From Exilibacterium sp. (GTDB lineage Bacteria; Pseudomonadota; Gammaproteobacteria; Pseudomonadales; Cellvibrionaceae): DNA of 57,302 bases. Where the stretch lies: the NCBI GenBank assembly GCA_028280195.1, contig JANQMH010000058.1:1-57302 (forward strand), in the 5' to 3' direction. The notes beneath the pieces are model-generated. The model worked only from the letters and a program-made list of their open reading frames with translations, did not search any database and was not told where the DNA came from. A program made the position numbers and the translations under genes. Shown piece by piece: positions 9,801 to 18,369 of this stretch (its first letter is position 1; each line of letters begins with the position of its first letter).

Positions 9801-11804
9801 TCGGTGCAGCGACATTTCAAGGAGAAAGGCGTCGATATCCAGAAGGAGGACTTCACCGTCATCGGCGTCGGCGACATGGGTGGCGATGTGTTCGGCAACG
9901 GCATGCTGCTGTCGCAGCATATCTGTCTGGTGGCGGCGTTTAACCACCTGCATATCTTCGTCGACCCGAGCCCGGACTCGGCCGCCAGCTATGTCGAGCG
10001 CAAGCGCCTGTTCGAGGCCCCCGGCAGCAGTTGGGAGGACTACGACAAGGCACTGATTTCCAAGGGCGGCGGGGTTTTTTCCCGCGCTGCCAAGGCCATA
10101 ATCATCAGCGAGGAAATGAAGGCGCGCTTCGATATTGCCGACAACAGCCTCACTCCCAACGAGTTGATCCACCGCCTGCTGCAGGCGCCGGTGGACCTGA
10201 TCTGGAACGGCGGCATCGGCACCTATGTCAAAGCATCTTTCGAGACCCACGGCGATGTCGGCGACAAGGCCAATGATTCCCTGCGGGTGGACGGCCGGCA
10301 GCTGCGCTGCCAGGTGTTCGGCGAGGGTGGCAACCTGGGCCTGTCGCAGCTCGGGCGCATCGAATACGCACTCAACGGCGGCGCCTGTAACACCGATTTC
10401 ATCGACAATGCCGGCGGTGTCGACTGTTCCGATCACGAAGTCAATATCAAAATTCTGCTCAACGACATCGTCGCCAACGGCGATATGACCGAAAAGCAGC
10501 GCAATAAACTGCTGGTGGAGATGACCGACACGGTCTCCGAACTGGTGCTGACCAATAACTACCGCCAGACCCAGGCCATCAGCCTGGCCGAGTACCAGGC
10601 ACCGCTACGCCTGGGCGAGTACCGCCGCCTGATCAACGCGCTGGAGTCGGAAGGGCGCCTCAACCGCGCACTGGAATCGATTCCCGACGACGAGGTGCTG
10701 CTCGAGCGCCAGACCCAGGGCAAATCGCTGACCCGGCCGGAGCTGTCGGTATTGATCTCCTATGCCAAGGTGGCGCTGAAGGAGGAACTGGCGGCCTCCG
10801 ATGTGCCGGACGATGACTATCTGGCGCGGGCGGTGGAGAACCCGTTTCCGCCGGTGCTGCGGCAGAAGTACCGCCGGCAGATACACCATCACCACCTGCG
10901 CCGCGAGATCGTCGCCACCCAGGTCGCCAATGACATGGTCAACAATATGGGGATTACCTTCTGCCACCGGCTGGTGGAGTCCACCGGTGCCAGCTCCGGT
11001 CAGGTCGCCAAAGCCTACATCACCGCCCGCGATATTTATCAGCTGGAGTCCTACTGGCGCCAGGTCGAGGCGCTGGACTACAAAGTGCCGGCGAAACTGC
11101 AACTGCAACTGATCGGCAATATCATGCGGCGGGTGCGCCGCGGCACGCGCTGGTTCCTGCGCAACCGCCGCAGCTTCCTGGCGCCGGCCGAGGAGATCAA
11201 GTCCTTTGCCCCGGCCATTCAGCAGGTTATCGAAGCGCTGCCGGATATTCTGCGCGGTGCCCCGCGCGAGGAGTGGCAGCTCGAGTGCGACCGGCTGCTG
11301 GAGCAGGGCGTGCCGGAGCAACTGGTCAGCAATGTCGCCATCCCCTCCAACCTGCACTCCGGTCTGGGTATGGTGGAGGCGGCCCGGGTCAGCGGTGCCG
11401 ACCCGGTGCGGGTGGCGGAAATCTATTTCGTGCTGGGCGACCGCCTGGGCCTGTACTGGTTTGCCAACCAGATTGCCGAGGCCAAGGTCGGCAGCTATTG
11501 GCAGGCGATGGCGCGCGAGGCCTTTATGGACGATCTCGAATCGCAGATGCGCACCCTGGCGGTGGCGCTGATTCGCCTGTCCGGCGACAACCGGGACATC
11601 GACGAGTCGGTGGACAAATGGCTGTTGCAGCACCAGGTACTGGCCGAACGCTGGAAATCCATGATCAACGAATTGCAGGGAGCCTCGGGTACGGATTTTG
11701 CCATGTTCTCCGTAGCGCTGCGCGAACTGCTGGACCTGGCCCAGGCCAGCCAACACTGCGAGTCACTGGAACAGGAAGGCGCAATGCGCCTTCAGAGTCA
11801 CTAG
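6876..11804 (+). CDS. gdhB: NAD-specific glutamate dehydrogenase, large (about 180 kDa) type
   Basis: 1642 residues, the normal size of the large NAD-GDH class that oxidises glutamate to 2-oxoglutarate and ammonia in the cytoplasm. The catalytic region begins near residue 820 with GGKVARGGLRWSDR and includes PSGAKGGFV and VGDMGGDVFGNGMLLS; the N-terminal 700 residues are the regulatory ACT-like part of the family. I take the GTG at 6876 as start: it has the strong ribosome site AGGGGAG 7 bases upstream and gives the full frame. An ATG at 6874 overlaps this GTG but opens only a 3-codon frame ending at TAA. The TAG stop lies inside a 7-bp tandem repeat array. The symbol follows P. aeruginosa usage. 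Confidence 0.95.
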   Translation: MDISVVATDSKQVFFEQLHGYIDDKLKGPERARVAALADQYYEQYPLDELEGHQISDVYGSVYCWWNYLQEHNLGSPKVKVFNPVLEQDGWLCPHTVVVVLQRDMPFLVDSIRMEISRRNIAIHAVKSTILTLSRDSGHRLIELADKDTTARAGGGDTRRDSAFHKEALVYLEINLHTSQSDMQELARSIESVLGDVTAVVDDYQPLLAQAAEVEKNLGLAPKKVLPEQVKESQEFIRWLMSHFTFMGCSVYEFAGRKGEKTLCELPEKRLGLFKLYGRQSESVPIDNFNPGMARFHLTPKLLTFSKSSVRSRVHRRAYSDYVVVKRYNDKGAVIGEIRFLGLYTSPVYTLSPTRIPVIRQKVAQVIEASGIDPASHDGKVLKQVLETFPRDELFQSSTGELFETALGVARINERHMVRLFMRKDLYGKFVNCIIYIPREEFSTQIRLQIQKLIGEVLHTDQHEFTTHFSESNLARTHIVFRIDPDKEIDYDVRRLQQQIVDITRSWSDHLRVSLVDAHGEERGTRLFYQYQDAFSSGYRETYEARAAVHDIETFSGLQTEEQVAMSFYQPIGVDKDAMRFKVFRRNRGLELSDVIPVLEHLGLRVIGEHPFKIHQRDGAGVWMHDFDLKFGLPITIDVQAARNHFQEAFAAIWRGETESDAFNRLVLGARLSWREVSVLRAYAAYMKQTAFNFSQTYIANTLANHLEITRNLVALFKACFEPRMNQGKEKDLQRIERLKNKIIDSLEKVDNLNEDRIIRRYLDIINGTLRTNFFQPGADGKPKSYISFKFRPLSIADIPEPRPMFEIFVYSPRVEGVHLRGGKVARGGLRWSDRLEDYRTEVLGLVKAQQVKNAVIVPSGAKGGFVAKRPPSGGGRQAVLEEGIACYKIFIQGLLDITDNFVDAKVVAPKQVVRRDEDDPYLVVAADKGTATFSDIANEISARYRHWLGDAFASGGSQGYDHKRMGITAKGAWVSVQRHFKEKGVDIQKEDFTVIGVGDMGGDVFGNGMLLSQHICLVAAFNHLHIFVDPSPDSAASYVERKRLFEAPGSSWEDYDKALISKGGGVFSRAAKAIIISEEMKARFDIADNSLTPNELIHRLLQAPVDLIWNGGIGTYVKASFETHGDVGDKANDSLRVDGRQLRCQVFGEGGNLGLSQLGRIEYALNGGACNTDFIDNAGGVDCSDHEVNIKILLNDIVANGDMTEKQRNKLLVEMTDTVSELVLTNNYRQTQAISLAEYQAPLRLGEYRRLINALESEGRLNRALESIPDDEVLLERQTQGKSLTRPELSVLISYAKVALKEELAASDVPDDDYLARAVENPFPPVLRQKYRRQIHHHHLRREIVATQVANDMVNNMGITFCHRLVESTGASSGQVAKAYITARDIYQLESYWRQVEALDYKVPAKLQLQLIGNIMRRVRRGTRWFLRNRRSFLAPAEEIKSFAPAIQQVIEALPDILRGAPREEWQLECDRLLEQGVPEQLVSNVAIPSNLHSGLGMVEAARVSGADPVRVAEIYFVLGDRLGLYWFANQIAEAKVGSYWQAMAREAFMDDLESQMRTLAVALIRLSGDNRDIDESVDKWLLQHQVLAERWKSMINELQGASGTDFAMFSVALRELLDLAQASQHCESLEQEGAMRLQSH

Positions 11805-11837
11805 CCACTAGTCTCTAGCGACTAGTGACTAGCGACT
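11796..11837 (+). repeat. Six-unit 7-bp tandem array, consensus AGYNACT
   Basis: Six heptamers in exact register: AGTCACT, AGCCACT, AGTCTCT, AGCGACT, AGTGACT, AGCGACT. The first two units contain the TAG stop of the glutamate dehydrogenase gene, and the array ends 5 bases before the ATG of the next gene, leaving no Shine-Dalgarno sequence there. The unit AGTNACT is itself nearly palindromic. The same heptamer family recurs near 13550. Confidence 0.9.
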
Positions 11838-11842
11838 GACTC

Positions 11843-12064
11843 ATGTCCTCGCTAATTGTAGATCTGGCCATTGCCGCCGATGAGTACCTGCGCCTGTACG
11901 AGGGCTCGGCCAGGGATGTACTGGCACTTGCCCGCGACGGGCGGCGGGTGCGCTTTCCCGCCCATATTCTGCGCCGCTTTGTCACCCGCGACGGCATCTA
12001 CGGCAGTTTTCGCATTGAGTTCAATGCCGATAACAGCTTCCGCAGCGTGGAAAAAATCGACTAG
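11843..12064 (+). CDS. DUF2835 family small protein
   Basis: 73 residues matching the small DUF2835 family: a short beta-rich protein with the conserved centre LARDGRRVRFPAHILRRFVT followed by GIYGSFRIEF. Function unknown. The gene begins 38 bases after the glutamate dehydrogenase stop, and that whole gap is a heptamer array with no recognisable ribosome binding site, so translation may depend on coupling or on a leader structure. Probably cotranscribed with the upstream dehydrogenase gene. Confidence 0.82.
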   Translation: MSSLIVDLAIAADEYLRLYEGSARDVLALARDGRRVRFPAHILRRFVTRDGIYGSFRIEFNADNSFRSVEKID

Positions 12065-12149
12065 ACGCCCGCCTTGCTATATCCTTGCCGCCGCTTTCGG
12101 GTGAATGCCGGTAATTGAGCCGGTGATTGAGTAAAGAACTCCTGTGACT

Positions 12150-13235
12150 ATGTATACCTTAATCCGCAAGGCATTGTTTTGCCTCGATGGCGAACTTGCC
12201 CACGATCTGACGCTCGACCTGCTGGGCGCCGCCGAGCGGCTGCGGCTGCTGCGATTGATTGCCGGAGCCGCGCCGGCGCAACCGCTGCAGGTGATGGGCC
12301 TGCAGTTTCCCGGTCCGGTGGGGCTGGCCGCGGGCCTGGATAAAAATGCCGATTACCTCAATGCGCTCGGCGAATTGGGCTTCGGCTTTATCGAAGTGGG
12401 TACGGTAACGCCGCGGCCGCAGCCCGGCAATCCGCCGCCGCGCATGTTCCGGCTGCCGCAATACGGTGCCCTGATCAATCGCATGGGCTTTAACAACAAG
12501 GGTGTGGATCACCTGGTCGAGCAGGTGCGGCGGCGGCGCTACGGCGGTGTACTGGGTATCAATATCGGCAGGAACAAGGACACCCCCGAGGAGCGCGCCC
12601 TGGAGGATTACCGTATCTGCCTGCGCAAGGTGTACCACTGCGCCGACTATGTCGCCGTCAATATCTCCTCGCCGAATACACCGGGCCTGCGCCAGCTGCA
12701 GTTTGGTGATGCGCTGAAGTCGCTGCTGGCGGGTATCAAAGCCGAACAGAGTCGCCTGCATAAAGACAGCGGCCGCTATGTGCCCCTGGCGGTTAAAATA
12801 GCGCCGGACATGTCGGCAGCGGAAATTCGCGCGGTGGCCGGGGCACTGAGTGATGAGGGAATGGACGCCGTTATCGCCACCAATACCACCGTCGACCGCA
12901 GTGCGGTCGCGGGTCACCCGCTGGCCGATGAAAGCGGCGGCCTCAGCGGTGAGCCGCTGGCCCGCCGCGCCACCGAGGTCATCGTGCAACTGCGCGACGC
13001 GCTGGGCAGGGACCTGCCCATTATCGGCGTCGGCGGCGTTCACGACGGCGCTTCGGCAGCGGCAAAAATTGCCGCCGGCGCCAATCTGGTACAGCTGTAT
13101 ACGGGCTTTATTTATCGGGGGCCGCAGCTGATAGCCGAGGTGGCGGACGCTATTGCGTCCTTAAGCCACTCGGCGGGCAATCGGCAGCGCAATGACCCTG
13201 CGGGTCAGCCGGGCTCTGCCCAGGCTCCAAAGTAG
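12150..13235 (+). CDS. pyrD: Dihydroorotate dehydrogenase (quinone), class 2
   Basis: 361 residues from ATG 12150 (MYTLIRKALF); a GTG 6 bases upstream is possible but the ATG matches relatives. Class 2 PyrD oxidises dihydroorotate to orotate in pyrimidine synthesis, passing electrons through FMN to the quinone pool at the inner membrane. Seen motifs: GLAAGLDKNADYLN, GTVTPRPQPGNP, INRMGFNN, and the active-site serine region NISSPNTPGLR, then FMN phosphate contacts IGVGGVHDG and VQLYTGF. The hydrophobic N-terminus is the membrane-associating helix pair of the class. It converges on rmf, an order I also recall from Pseudomonas. Confidence 0.96.
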   Translation: MYTLIRKALFCLDGELAHDLTLDLLGAAERLRLLRLIAGAAPAQPLQVMGLQFPGPVGLAAGLDKNADYLNALGELGFGFIEVGTVTPRPQPGNPPPRMFRLPQYGALINRMGFNNKGVDHLVEQVRRRRYGGVLGINIGRNKDTPEERALEDYRICLRKVYHCADYVAVNISSPNTPGLRQLQFGDALKSLLAGIKAEQSRLHKDSGRYVPLAVKIAPDMSAAEIRAVAGALSDEGMDAVIATNTTVDRSAVAGHPLADESGGLSGEPLARRATEVIVQLRDALGRDLPIIGVGGVHDGASAAAKIAAGANLVQLYTGFIYRGPQLIAEVADAIASLSHSAGNRQRNDPAGQPGSAQAPK

Positions 13236-13251
13236 CGCCAGCCCTGCCCCT

Positions 13252-13270
13252 GGCCCGCGGATGGCGGGCC
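13252..13270 (+). terminator. GC-rich hairpin between convergent pyrD and rmf
   Basis: The arms GGCCCGC and GCGGGCC pair perfectly around a 5-base loop, just past the pyrD stop. No T-run follows on either strand, so this may be only a transcript-end stabilising stem or a Rho-dependent stop. Confidence 0.35.
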
Positions 13271-13325
13271 CCTGGAAGAGAGGGTTCGGTATGCGGCCGC
13301 CGCTCGCCGGGGCCGCTTTACCGGT

Positions 13326-13529
13326 TTATAAATTGGTAATCTTTTGTGCTTTGGCAAAACTGTTGTAACCGTTCCAGTGATCTTCGCGGCCTTCGCGCCA
13401 ACCGTTTAACCAGTGTTGTCGGCTTTCACCTGTATCGTGGGGACACAGAGTGCGCGAACGCCCGCCGGCGCCGGCCTGATAACCTCGGTTAAATGCTCTT
13501 TCCGGTTGATTGCGTTTTTGCCGTTTCAT
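13326..13529 (-). CDS. rmf: Ribosome modulation factor
   Basis: 67 residues from ATG 13529 (MKRQKRNQPERAFNRGYQAG), the usual Rmf start; an upstream in-frame start at 13562 would lie in the repeat array and adds non-family residues. Seen signature: GYQAG, then GRSRTLCP, then W-x-x-GWREGRED. Rmf binds 70S ribosomes in stationary phase and dimerises them into inactive 100S particles. AAGGTG, 9 bases before the ATG, is a plausible ribosome site. The leader contains a heptamer tandem repeat. Convergent with pyrD, divergent from rlmKL. Confidence 0.93.
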   Translation of the reverse strand: MKRQKRNQPERAFNRGYQAGAGGRSRTLCPHDTGESRQHWLNGWREGREDHWNGYNSFAKAQKITNL

Positions 13530-13549
13530 AATTGCGGGCACCTTCGGTG

Positions 13550-13577
13550 AGTTGCTAGTCACTAGTTGCTAGTGGGG
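13550..13577 (+). repeat. 7-bp tandem array AGTNNCT in the rmf leader
   Basis: Three full heptamers (AGTTGCT, AGTCACT, AGTTGCT) and a decayed fourth on the plus strand, followed by a G/T-rich stretch (GGGGTTG-like) to about 13596. It is the same heptamer family as the array at 11796. On the rmf strand it sits about 20-50 bases upstream of the start codon, inside the likely 5' leader. Confidence 0.75.
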
Positions 13578-13715
13578 TTGCTGGGGTTGAGGGTTCAGTA
13601 GAGCAAACTTGGGCTTGGCTTGTGAATGATTTTATTTTTATATGCTCGGATTGGGTTATCGCCTGACGATATATTCACCAATACTGTAAGCACAGATGTG
13701 TATTAGGGCGCCTTA

Positions 13716-15917
13716 ATGTCGCAACAAACTGCCTTTTTTGCCACCTGTCCCAAAGGACTTGAAAGCCTGCTGCTGCAGGAACTGCAACAGCAGGGGGTGA
13801 GTGCTGCCCGGGAAACGGTGGCAGGTGTGCACTTCGAGGCCGGACTCGGCGCCGCCTACCGCTGCTGTCTGTGGTCGCGCCTGGCGAACAAGGTATTGCT
13901 GCCGCTGGCGCAGTGTGCCGTCGCCAGTGCCGATGAACTCTACCAGGCGGCGCTGCGGTTGCCCTGGGAAGATCACCTCAACCCGGCCGGCAGCCTGCGG
14001 GTGGATTTTATCGGCACCGGCGGGGCGATTCGCAATACCCAGTTTGGCGCCCAGAAGGTCAAGGACGCCGTGGTGGACCGCCTGCGGCAGCACTGTGGCC
14101 AGCGCCCGGCGGTGTCAAAGCACGACCCCGATCTGCTGATCAATGTGCGCCTGAGCAAAGGCGCCGCCAGCATTGCCGTCGATCTGTCCGGCAGCAGCCT
14201 GCACCGGCGCGGCTACCGTATCCAGCAGGGCGCTGCGCCGTTGAAAGAGAATCTGGCCGCGGCCCTGCTGTTGCGCGCCGGCTGGCCGCAGCTAGCGCGC
14301 CAGGGCGGCGCCCTGCTGGACCCCATGTGCGGTGCCGGCACGCTGCTGATTGAAGGCGCGTTGATGGCGGCGGATATCGCGCCCGGGCTGCAGCGCGCCG
14401 GCTTTGGCTTCGAGCGCTGGTTGAACCACCGCAACGATATCTGGCTGGCGCTGCGCGACGAGGCCATTGAGCGCCGCCGTGCGGGGCTGGCGCAGCTGGA
14501 TCTGGAAATCCGCGGTTACGACAGCGATGTGCGCGTGATCAGGGCCGCCGAGGCGAATATCGCCCAGGCCGGGCTCGACCCCTGGATTCGGATTATCCAC
14601 AAACCGCTGGAGCGGCTTAAGCGGCCCACGCACCGCCCCCTGGCGCGCGGACTGCTCATCTGCAACCCGCCCTACGGCGAGCGGCTCGGCGAACGCCAGG
14701 CACTGGCGCCGCTGTATCAACGCCTGGGCGCATGCCTGGATGAGGAGTTCCGCGGCTGGCGCGCCGCTGTGTTCACCGCCAATCCGGAACTGGGCAAGCA
14801 GACCGGCCTGCGCGCGCAAAAAAAGTACAAGCTGTATAACGGCGCCCTCGCTGCGGAGCTGCTGGTTTTCGACCTGAGCGCAGCGCAGCGGCGGCGGCAG
14901 CCGCAAACCGGGGACCCGGCGCAAGCGCCGCCCGCGGCGGCCGGGCCGCCGGCGCTGAGCGCGGGCGCGCAAATGGTGGCCAACCGGCTGCGCAAAAACC
15001 GCAAAAACCTGGCCCGGTGGCGCGACGGCGCCGCTGTCGACTGTTACCGGCTGTACGATGCCGATATGCCGGAGTATGCCGCTGCGCTCGATGTCTACCG
15101 CGATATCGACGGCGGTGACTATGCCCATATACAGGAGTACGCAGCGCCCAGATCCATCGATCCGCTAAAGGCCGGCCAGCGCTTTGACGAGCTGCTGGCG
15201 GCCACTGCCGCGGTGCTGCAGCTGCCGGCTGACCGAATCAGTGTCAAGCGGCGGCGCCGCACCGCCGGCAGCGAGCAGTACCAGAAGCTGGCCGCCGACA
15301 GCGCCCGCGAGCTGCTGGTGGTGAGGGAGGGAGAGGCCAGGTTTTACATCGACCTCTGGACGTATCTCGATACCGGCCTGTTTCTGGACCATCGACCGCT
15401 GCGCCGGCGGGTGGCGGCCCTGGCCGCGGGGCGGCGCCTGTTGAATCTGTTTTGCTATACCGGCTCGATTAGCGTAGCGGCCGCGCTGGCGGGTGCGGCC
15501 GCCAGTGTCAGCGTCGACCTGTCGCGCACCTATCTCGACTGGGCGGGTAAAAACTTCCGCCTCAACCGCATCGATGAACAAAGCCACCAGCGGGTACAGG
15601 CGGACTGTTTCGAGTGGCTGCGGAAATGCCGCCAGGCCTTCGACATTATCGTTCTCGACCCGCCCAGCTTTTCCAATTCCAAGCGCATGCAGGGAGTGCT
15701 GGATGTGCAGCGCGACCATGTGGGGCTGATAAGGCGCTGTATGGAGCTGCTCAATCCGGGGGGGACGCTGATCTTTTCCACCAATCTGCGCAGTTTCAAA
15801 CTGCGGCGGGAGGAACTGAGCGACTACGCGCTGGAGAACATCAGTGCCGCTACACTTGACAAGGACTTTGCGCGTAATCGTAAAATCCACCAGTGCTGGC
15901 TGGTTCGCGCCGACTGA
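13716..15917 (+). CDS. rlmL: Bifunctional 23S rRNA methyltransferase RlmKL (m2G2445 / m7G2069)
   Basis: 733 residues, matching the fused RlmKL length. The order is a THUMP RNA-binding domain (about 45-160), the RlmL methyltransferase with LLDPMCGAGTLLIEGALMA and catalytic NPPYGERLG, then the RlmK methyltransferase with LNLFCYTGSISVAAALAGAA and DPPSFSNSKRMQG. The enzyme methylates two guanines of helix 74 of 23S rRNA using SAM. AGGG lies 7 bases before the ATG. An Ala/Pro-rich linker near 395-415 joins the halves. Divergent from rmf, as in Pseudomonas. Confidence 0.96.
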   Translation: MSQQTAFFATCPKGLESLLLQELQQQGVSAARETVAGVHFEAGLGAAYRCCLWSRLANKVLLPLAQCAVASADELYQAALRLPWEDHLNPAGSLRVDFIGTGGAIRNTQFGAQKVKDAVVDRLRQHCGQRPAVSKHDPDLLINVRLSKGAASIAVDLSGSSLHRRGYRIQQGAAPLKENLAAALLLRAGWPQLARQGGALLDPMCGAGTLLIEGALMAADIAPGLQRAGFGFERWLNHRNDIWLALRDEAIERRRAGLAQLDLEIRGYDSDVRVIRAAEANIAQAGLDPWIRIIHKPLERLKRPTHRPLARGLLICNPPYGERLGERQALAPLYQRLGACLDEEFRGWRAAVFTANPELGKQTGLRAQKKYKLYNGALAAELLVFDLSAAQRRRQPQTGDPAQAPPAAAGPPALSAGAQMVANRLRKNRKNLARWRDGAAVDCYRLYDADMPEYAAALDVYRDIDGGDYAHIQEYAAPRSIDPLKAGQRFDELLAATAAVLQLPADRISVKRRRRTAGSEQYQKLAADSARELLVVREGEARFYIDLWTYLDTGLFLDHRPLRRRVAALAAGRRLLNLFCYTGSISVAAALAGAAASVSVDLSRTYLDWAGKNFRLNRIDEQSHQRVQADCFEWLRKCRQAFDIIVLDPPSFSNSKRMQGVLDVQRDHVGLIRRCMELLNPGGTLIFSTNLRSFKLRREELSDYALENISAATLDKDFARNRKIHQCWLVRAD

Positions 15918-15963
15918 TAGCGCTGGGGATGAAGCCGCCCGGCGCGGTTTCTGCAGCGGGACT

Positions 15964-16006
15964 GGTAAGGGACCGTTAAGGGCCCCGGTAAGGGGGCGGT
16001 AAGCGG
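15964..16006 (+). repeat. Degenerate GGTAAGGG repeats between rlmKL and uvrB
   Basis: Four copies of a GGTAAGGG-like word occur at 11-12-base spacing (the second is GTTAAGGG, the last GGTAAGCG). It is G-rich on the plus strand, directly downstream of rlmKL. No clear terminator follows; a T-run lies a few bases further, inside a weak stem loop. Confidence 0.55.
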
Positions 16007-16160
16007 CAGCGGGCTTTTTTTGCCGCGGCTTACAATCCACTCCGCAGCCGCCGCCGTATTTTTATACACATGAACCCTGCGCTACGGTGGCGGGCCCGAA
16101 CCGATAGCCACCGGCGGCGCACACACTGACACCAGACAGCCTACAAACCGAGCTGACCTT

Positions 16161-18167
16161 ATGTCCAAACCTTTCAAAGTACACAGCCGCTTCGCGCCGG
16201 CCGGCGATCAACCCACTGCCATTGCCGGGCTGATCAAGGGGGTGGAGGCGGGCCTGGCCCACCAGACCCTGCTCGGCGTCACCGGCTCGGGTAAGACCTT
16301 TACCATTGCCAACGTCATTGAAAAACTGCAGCGCCCGACCATGGTGATGGCCCACAACAAAACCCTGGCGGCGCAGCTCTACGGCGAATTCAAGGAGTTT
16401 TTCCCCGAAAACGCCGTCGAGTATTTCGTGTCTTACTACGATTACTATCAGCCCGAGGCCTATGTGCCGTCTTCGGACACCTTTATCGACAAGGATGCCT
16501 CCATCAACGAACATATCGAGCAGATGCGCCTGTCGGCCACCAAGGCGCTGATGGAGCGCAAAGACGCGGTGATCGTCGCCACCGTGTCGGCCATCTACGG
16601 CCTCGGCGACCCCGACGCCTATCTGAAAATGGTATTGCACCTGGTGCGCGGCGATCAGCTCGACCAGCGCCAGGTACTGCGGCGCCTGGCCGAACTGCAG
16701 TATACGCGCAACGACCTCGACTTCCAGCGCGCAACCTACCGTGTGCGCGGCGATGTCATCGACATTTTCCCCGCCGACTCCGACCGCGAAGCACTGCGGG
16801 TGGAACTGTTTGACGAGGAGGTCGAAACGCTGTCGCTGTTCGATCCGCTGACCGGCGAGGTGCTGCAGAAACTGCCGCGCTTTACCGTCTACCCGAAGTC
16901 TCACTATGTCACGCCGCGCCAGCGCGTGCTCGATTCCCTCACGCAAATTGAACAGGAGCTGGGACAGCGCCTCGAGCAATTGCGCAGCGCCGACAAACTG
17001 GTGGAAGCGCAGCGGCTGGAGCAGCGCACCCGCTACGATATGGAGATGATGCGCGAGTTGGGCTATTGCAATGGTATCGAAAACTATTCGCGCTATTTAT
17101 CCGGCCGCGGGCCCGGCGAGCCGCCGCCGACCCTGTTCGATTACCTGCCCGCCGACGCCCTGCTGGTGCTGGACGAGTCCCATGTCACCGTGCCGCAGAT
17201 CGGCGGCATGTACCGCGGTGACCGGTCGCGCAAGGAAACGCTGGTGGAATACGGATTCCGGCTGCCGTCTGCACTCGATAACCGGCCGCTGCGCTTCGAT
17301 GAGTGGGAGCGGCTGGCGCCACAGATGATTTTTGTCTCCGCCACGCCCGGTCCTTACGAGGGTGAACACGCCGGCCAGGTGGTCGAGCAGGTAGTGCGGC
17401 CCACCGGCCTGGTCGACCCGGAGGTGGAAGTGCGCCCGGCCGGCAGTCAGGTGGATGACGTACTGTCGGAGATTCACCGCTGTGTGGAGGCCGATGAACG
17501 GGTGCTGATTACCACCCTGACCAAGCGCATGGCGGAGGATCTCACGGAGTATCTGCACGATCACGGCACCCGCGTGCGTTACCTGCACTCGGATATCGAT
17601 ACGGTGGAGCGGGTGGAGATCATTCGCGATCTGCGCCTGGGGGAATTCGATGTACTGGTGGGCATCAACCTGTTGCGCGAAGGGCTGGACATGCCGGAGG
17701 TATCGCTGGTAGCGATTCTGGATGCGGACAAGGAGGGTTTCCTGCGCTCCGACCGCTCGCTGATTCAGACCATCGGCCGCGCGGCGCGCAATGTCAACGG
17801 CAGGGCGATTCTCTATGCCGATAAAATTACCGATTCGATGCAGCGCGCACTGGACGAGACCGAGCGCCGCCGCGCCAAGCAGCAGGGGCACAACAAGGCC
17901 AACAAAATTACCCCCATCGGCATCAAAAAGCGTGTCGCCGACATTCTCGAGGGCGCCCATGTACCGGTCGGGCGCCCGGGGCAGAAACGCCGCGCGGTAG
18001 CGGAGAAGCGCGGCAAGTACGATGCCGACAAGATCAAGGCCAGTGGCGATATCTGGCAGACCATTGCCGAGTTGGAAGAGAAAATGTTTCAGTGTGCCAA
18101 AGACCTGGACTTTGAAGAGGCCGCCAATCTGCGCGATGAGATTGCGCAGTTGAAATTACAGGCCTGA
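16161..18167 (+). CDS. uvrB: Excinuclease ABC subunit B
   Basis: 668 residues, close to the 673 of E. coli UvrB. Seen: Walker A GVTGSGKT, the damage-probing beta-hairpin region with [12 protein letters not shown], helicase motifs ([25 protein letters not shown]), and the C-terminal UVR domain ([21 protein letters not shown]) that contacts UvrC. UvrB takes damaged DNA from UvrA, verifies the lesion and recruits UvrC for nucleotide excision repair. It stands alone in the same direction as rlmKL with about 240 bases between. No clear LexA box was seen upstream. Confidence 0.97.
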   Translation: MSKPFKVHSRFAPAGDQPTAIAGLIKGVEAGLAHQTLLGVTGSGKTFTIANVIEKLQRPTMVMAHNKTLAAQLYGEFKEFFPENAVEYFVSYYDYYQPEAYVPSSDTFIDKDASINEHIEQMRLSATKALMERKDAVIVATVSAIYGLGDPDAYLKMVLHLVRGDQLDQRQVLRRLAELQYTRNDLDFQRATYRVRGDVIDIFPADSDREALRVELFDEEVETLSLFDPLTGEVLQKLPRFTVYPKSHYVTPRQRVLDSLTQIEQELGQRLEQLRSADKLVEAQRLEQRTRYDMEMMRELGYCNGIENYSRYLSGRGPGEPPPTLFDYLPADALLVLDESHVTVPQIGGMYRGDRSRKETLVEYGFRLPSALDNRPLRFDEWERLAPQMIFVSATPGPYEGEHAGQVVEQVVRPTGLVDPEVEVRPAGSQVDDVLSEIHRCVEADERVLITTLTKRMAEDLTEYLHDHGTRVRYLHSDIDTVERVEIIRDLRLGEFDVLVGINLLREGLDMPEVSLVAILDADKEGFLRSDRSLIQTIGRAARNVNGRAILYADKITDSMQRALDETERRRAKQQGHNKANKITPIGIKKRVADILEGAHVPVGRPGQKRRAVAEKRGKYDADKIKASGDIWQTIAELEEKMFQCAKDLDFEEAANLRDEIAQLKLQA

Positions 18168-18269
18168 TGCCGATCTGCGCCGATCGAGACGGTTCACCCC
18201 GGGGTAGTCTGCGCACTCTTGGTAACGGCTTGGCGATTGTTGTAATTTGGCCAATAAAAGGTAAATCGC

Positions 18270-18298
18270 TTGACATGGGGACGATATTTTTTTTCAAT
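18270..18298 (+). promoter_or_regulatory. Candidate sigma70 promoter for the PepSY gene
   Basis: A perfect -35 TTGACA (18270-18275) is followed after 17 bases by TTCAAT (four of six matches to TATAAT). It lies about 70-100 bases before the PepSY start and past the uvrB stop. No Fur-box-like inverted repeat was evident. Confidence 0.45.
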
Positions 18299-18327
18299 TC
18301 CCGGGTCGGATGGCAGCTGGAAACACT

Positions 18328-18369
18328 ATGCTAAAACGCAACGACATGCTAAAACAACAGTTCAGGTAA
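18328..18369 (+). CDS. Possible 13-codon leader ORF before the PepSY gene
   Basis: ATG at 18328 opens a frame of 13 residues (MLKRNDMLKQQFR) whose TAA shares a base with the ATG of the PepSY gene (TAATG), an arrangement that allows translational re-initiation. The sequence contains an internal repeat of ATGCTAAAACR. It could be a leader peptide, or the original N-terminus of the PepSY protein displaced by a small indel. Weak evidence that it is translated. Confidence 0.3.
   Translation: MLKRNDMLKQQFR

Noticed and set aside
9072-10436. 454-residue frame antisense to the glutamate dehydrogenase
   Set aside because: Lies fully within the conserved catalytic region of the dehydrogenase and has no recognisable domain.
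15997-16031. Intrinsic terminator after rlmKL
   Set aside because: The T-run falls in the loop of the only stem visible (GCGGCA / TGCCGC), not after it, so the terminator shape is wrong.
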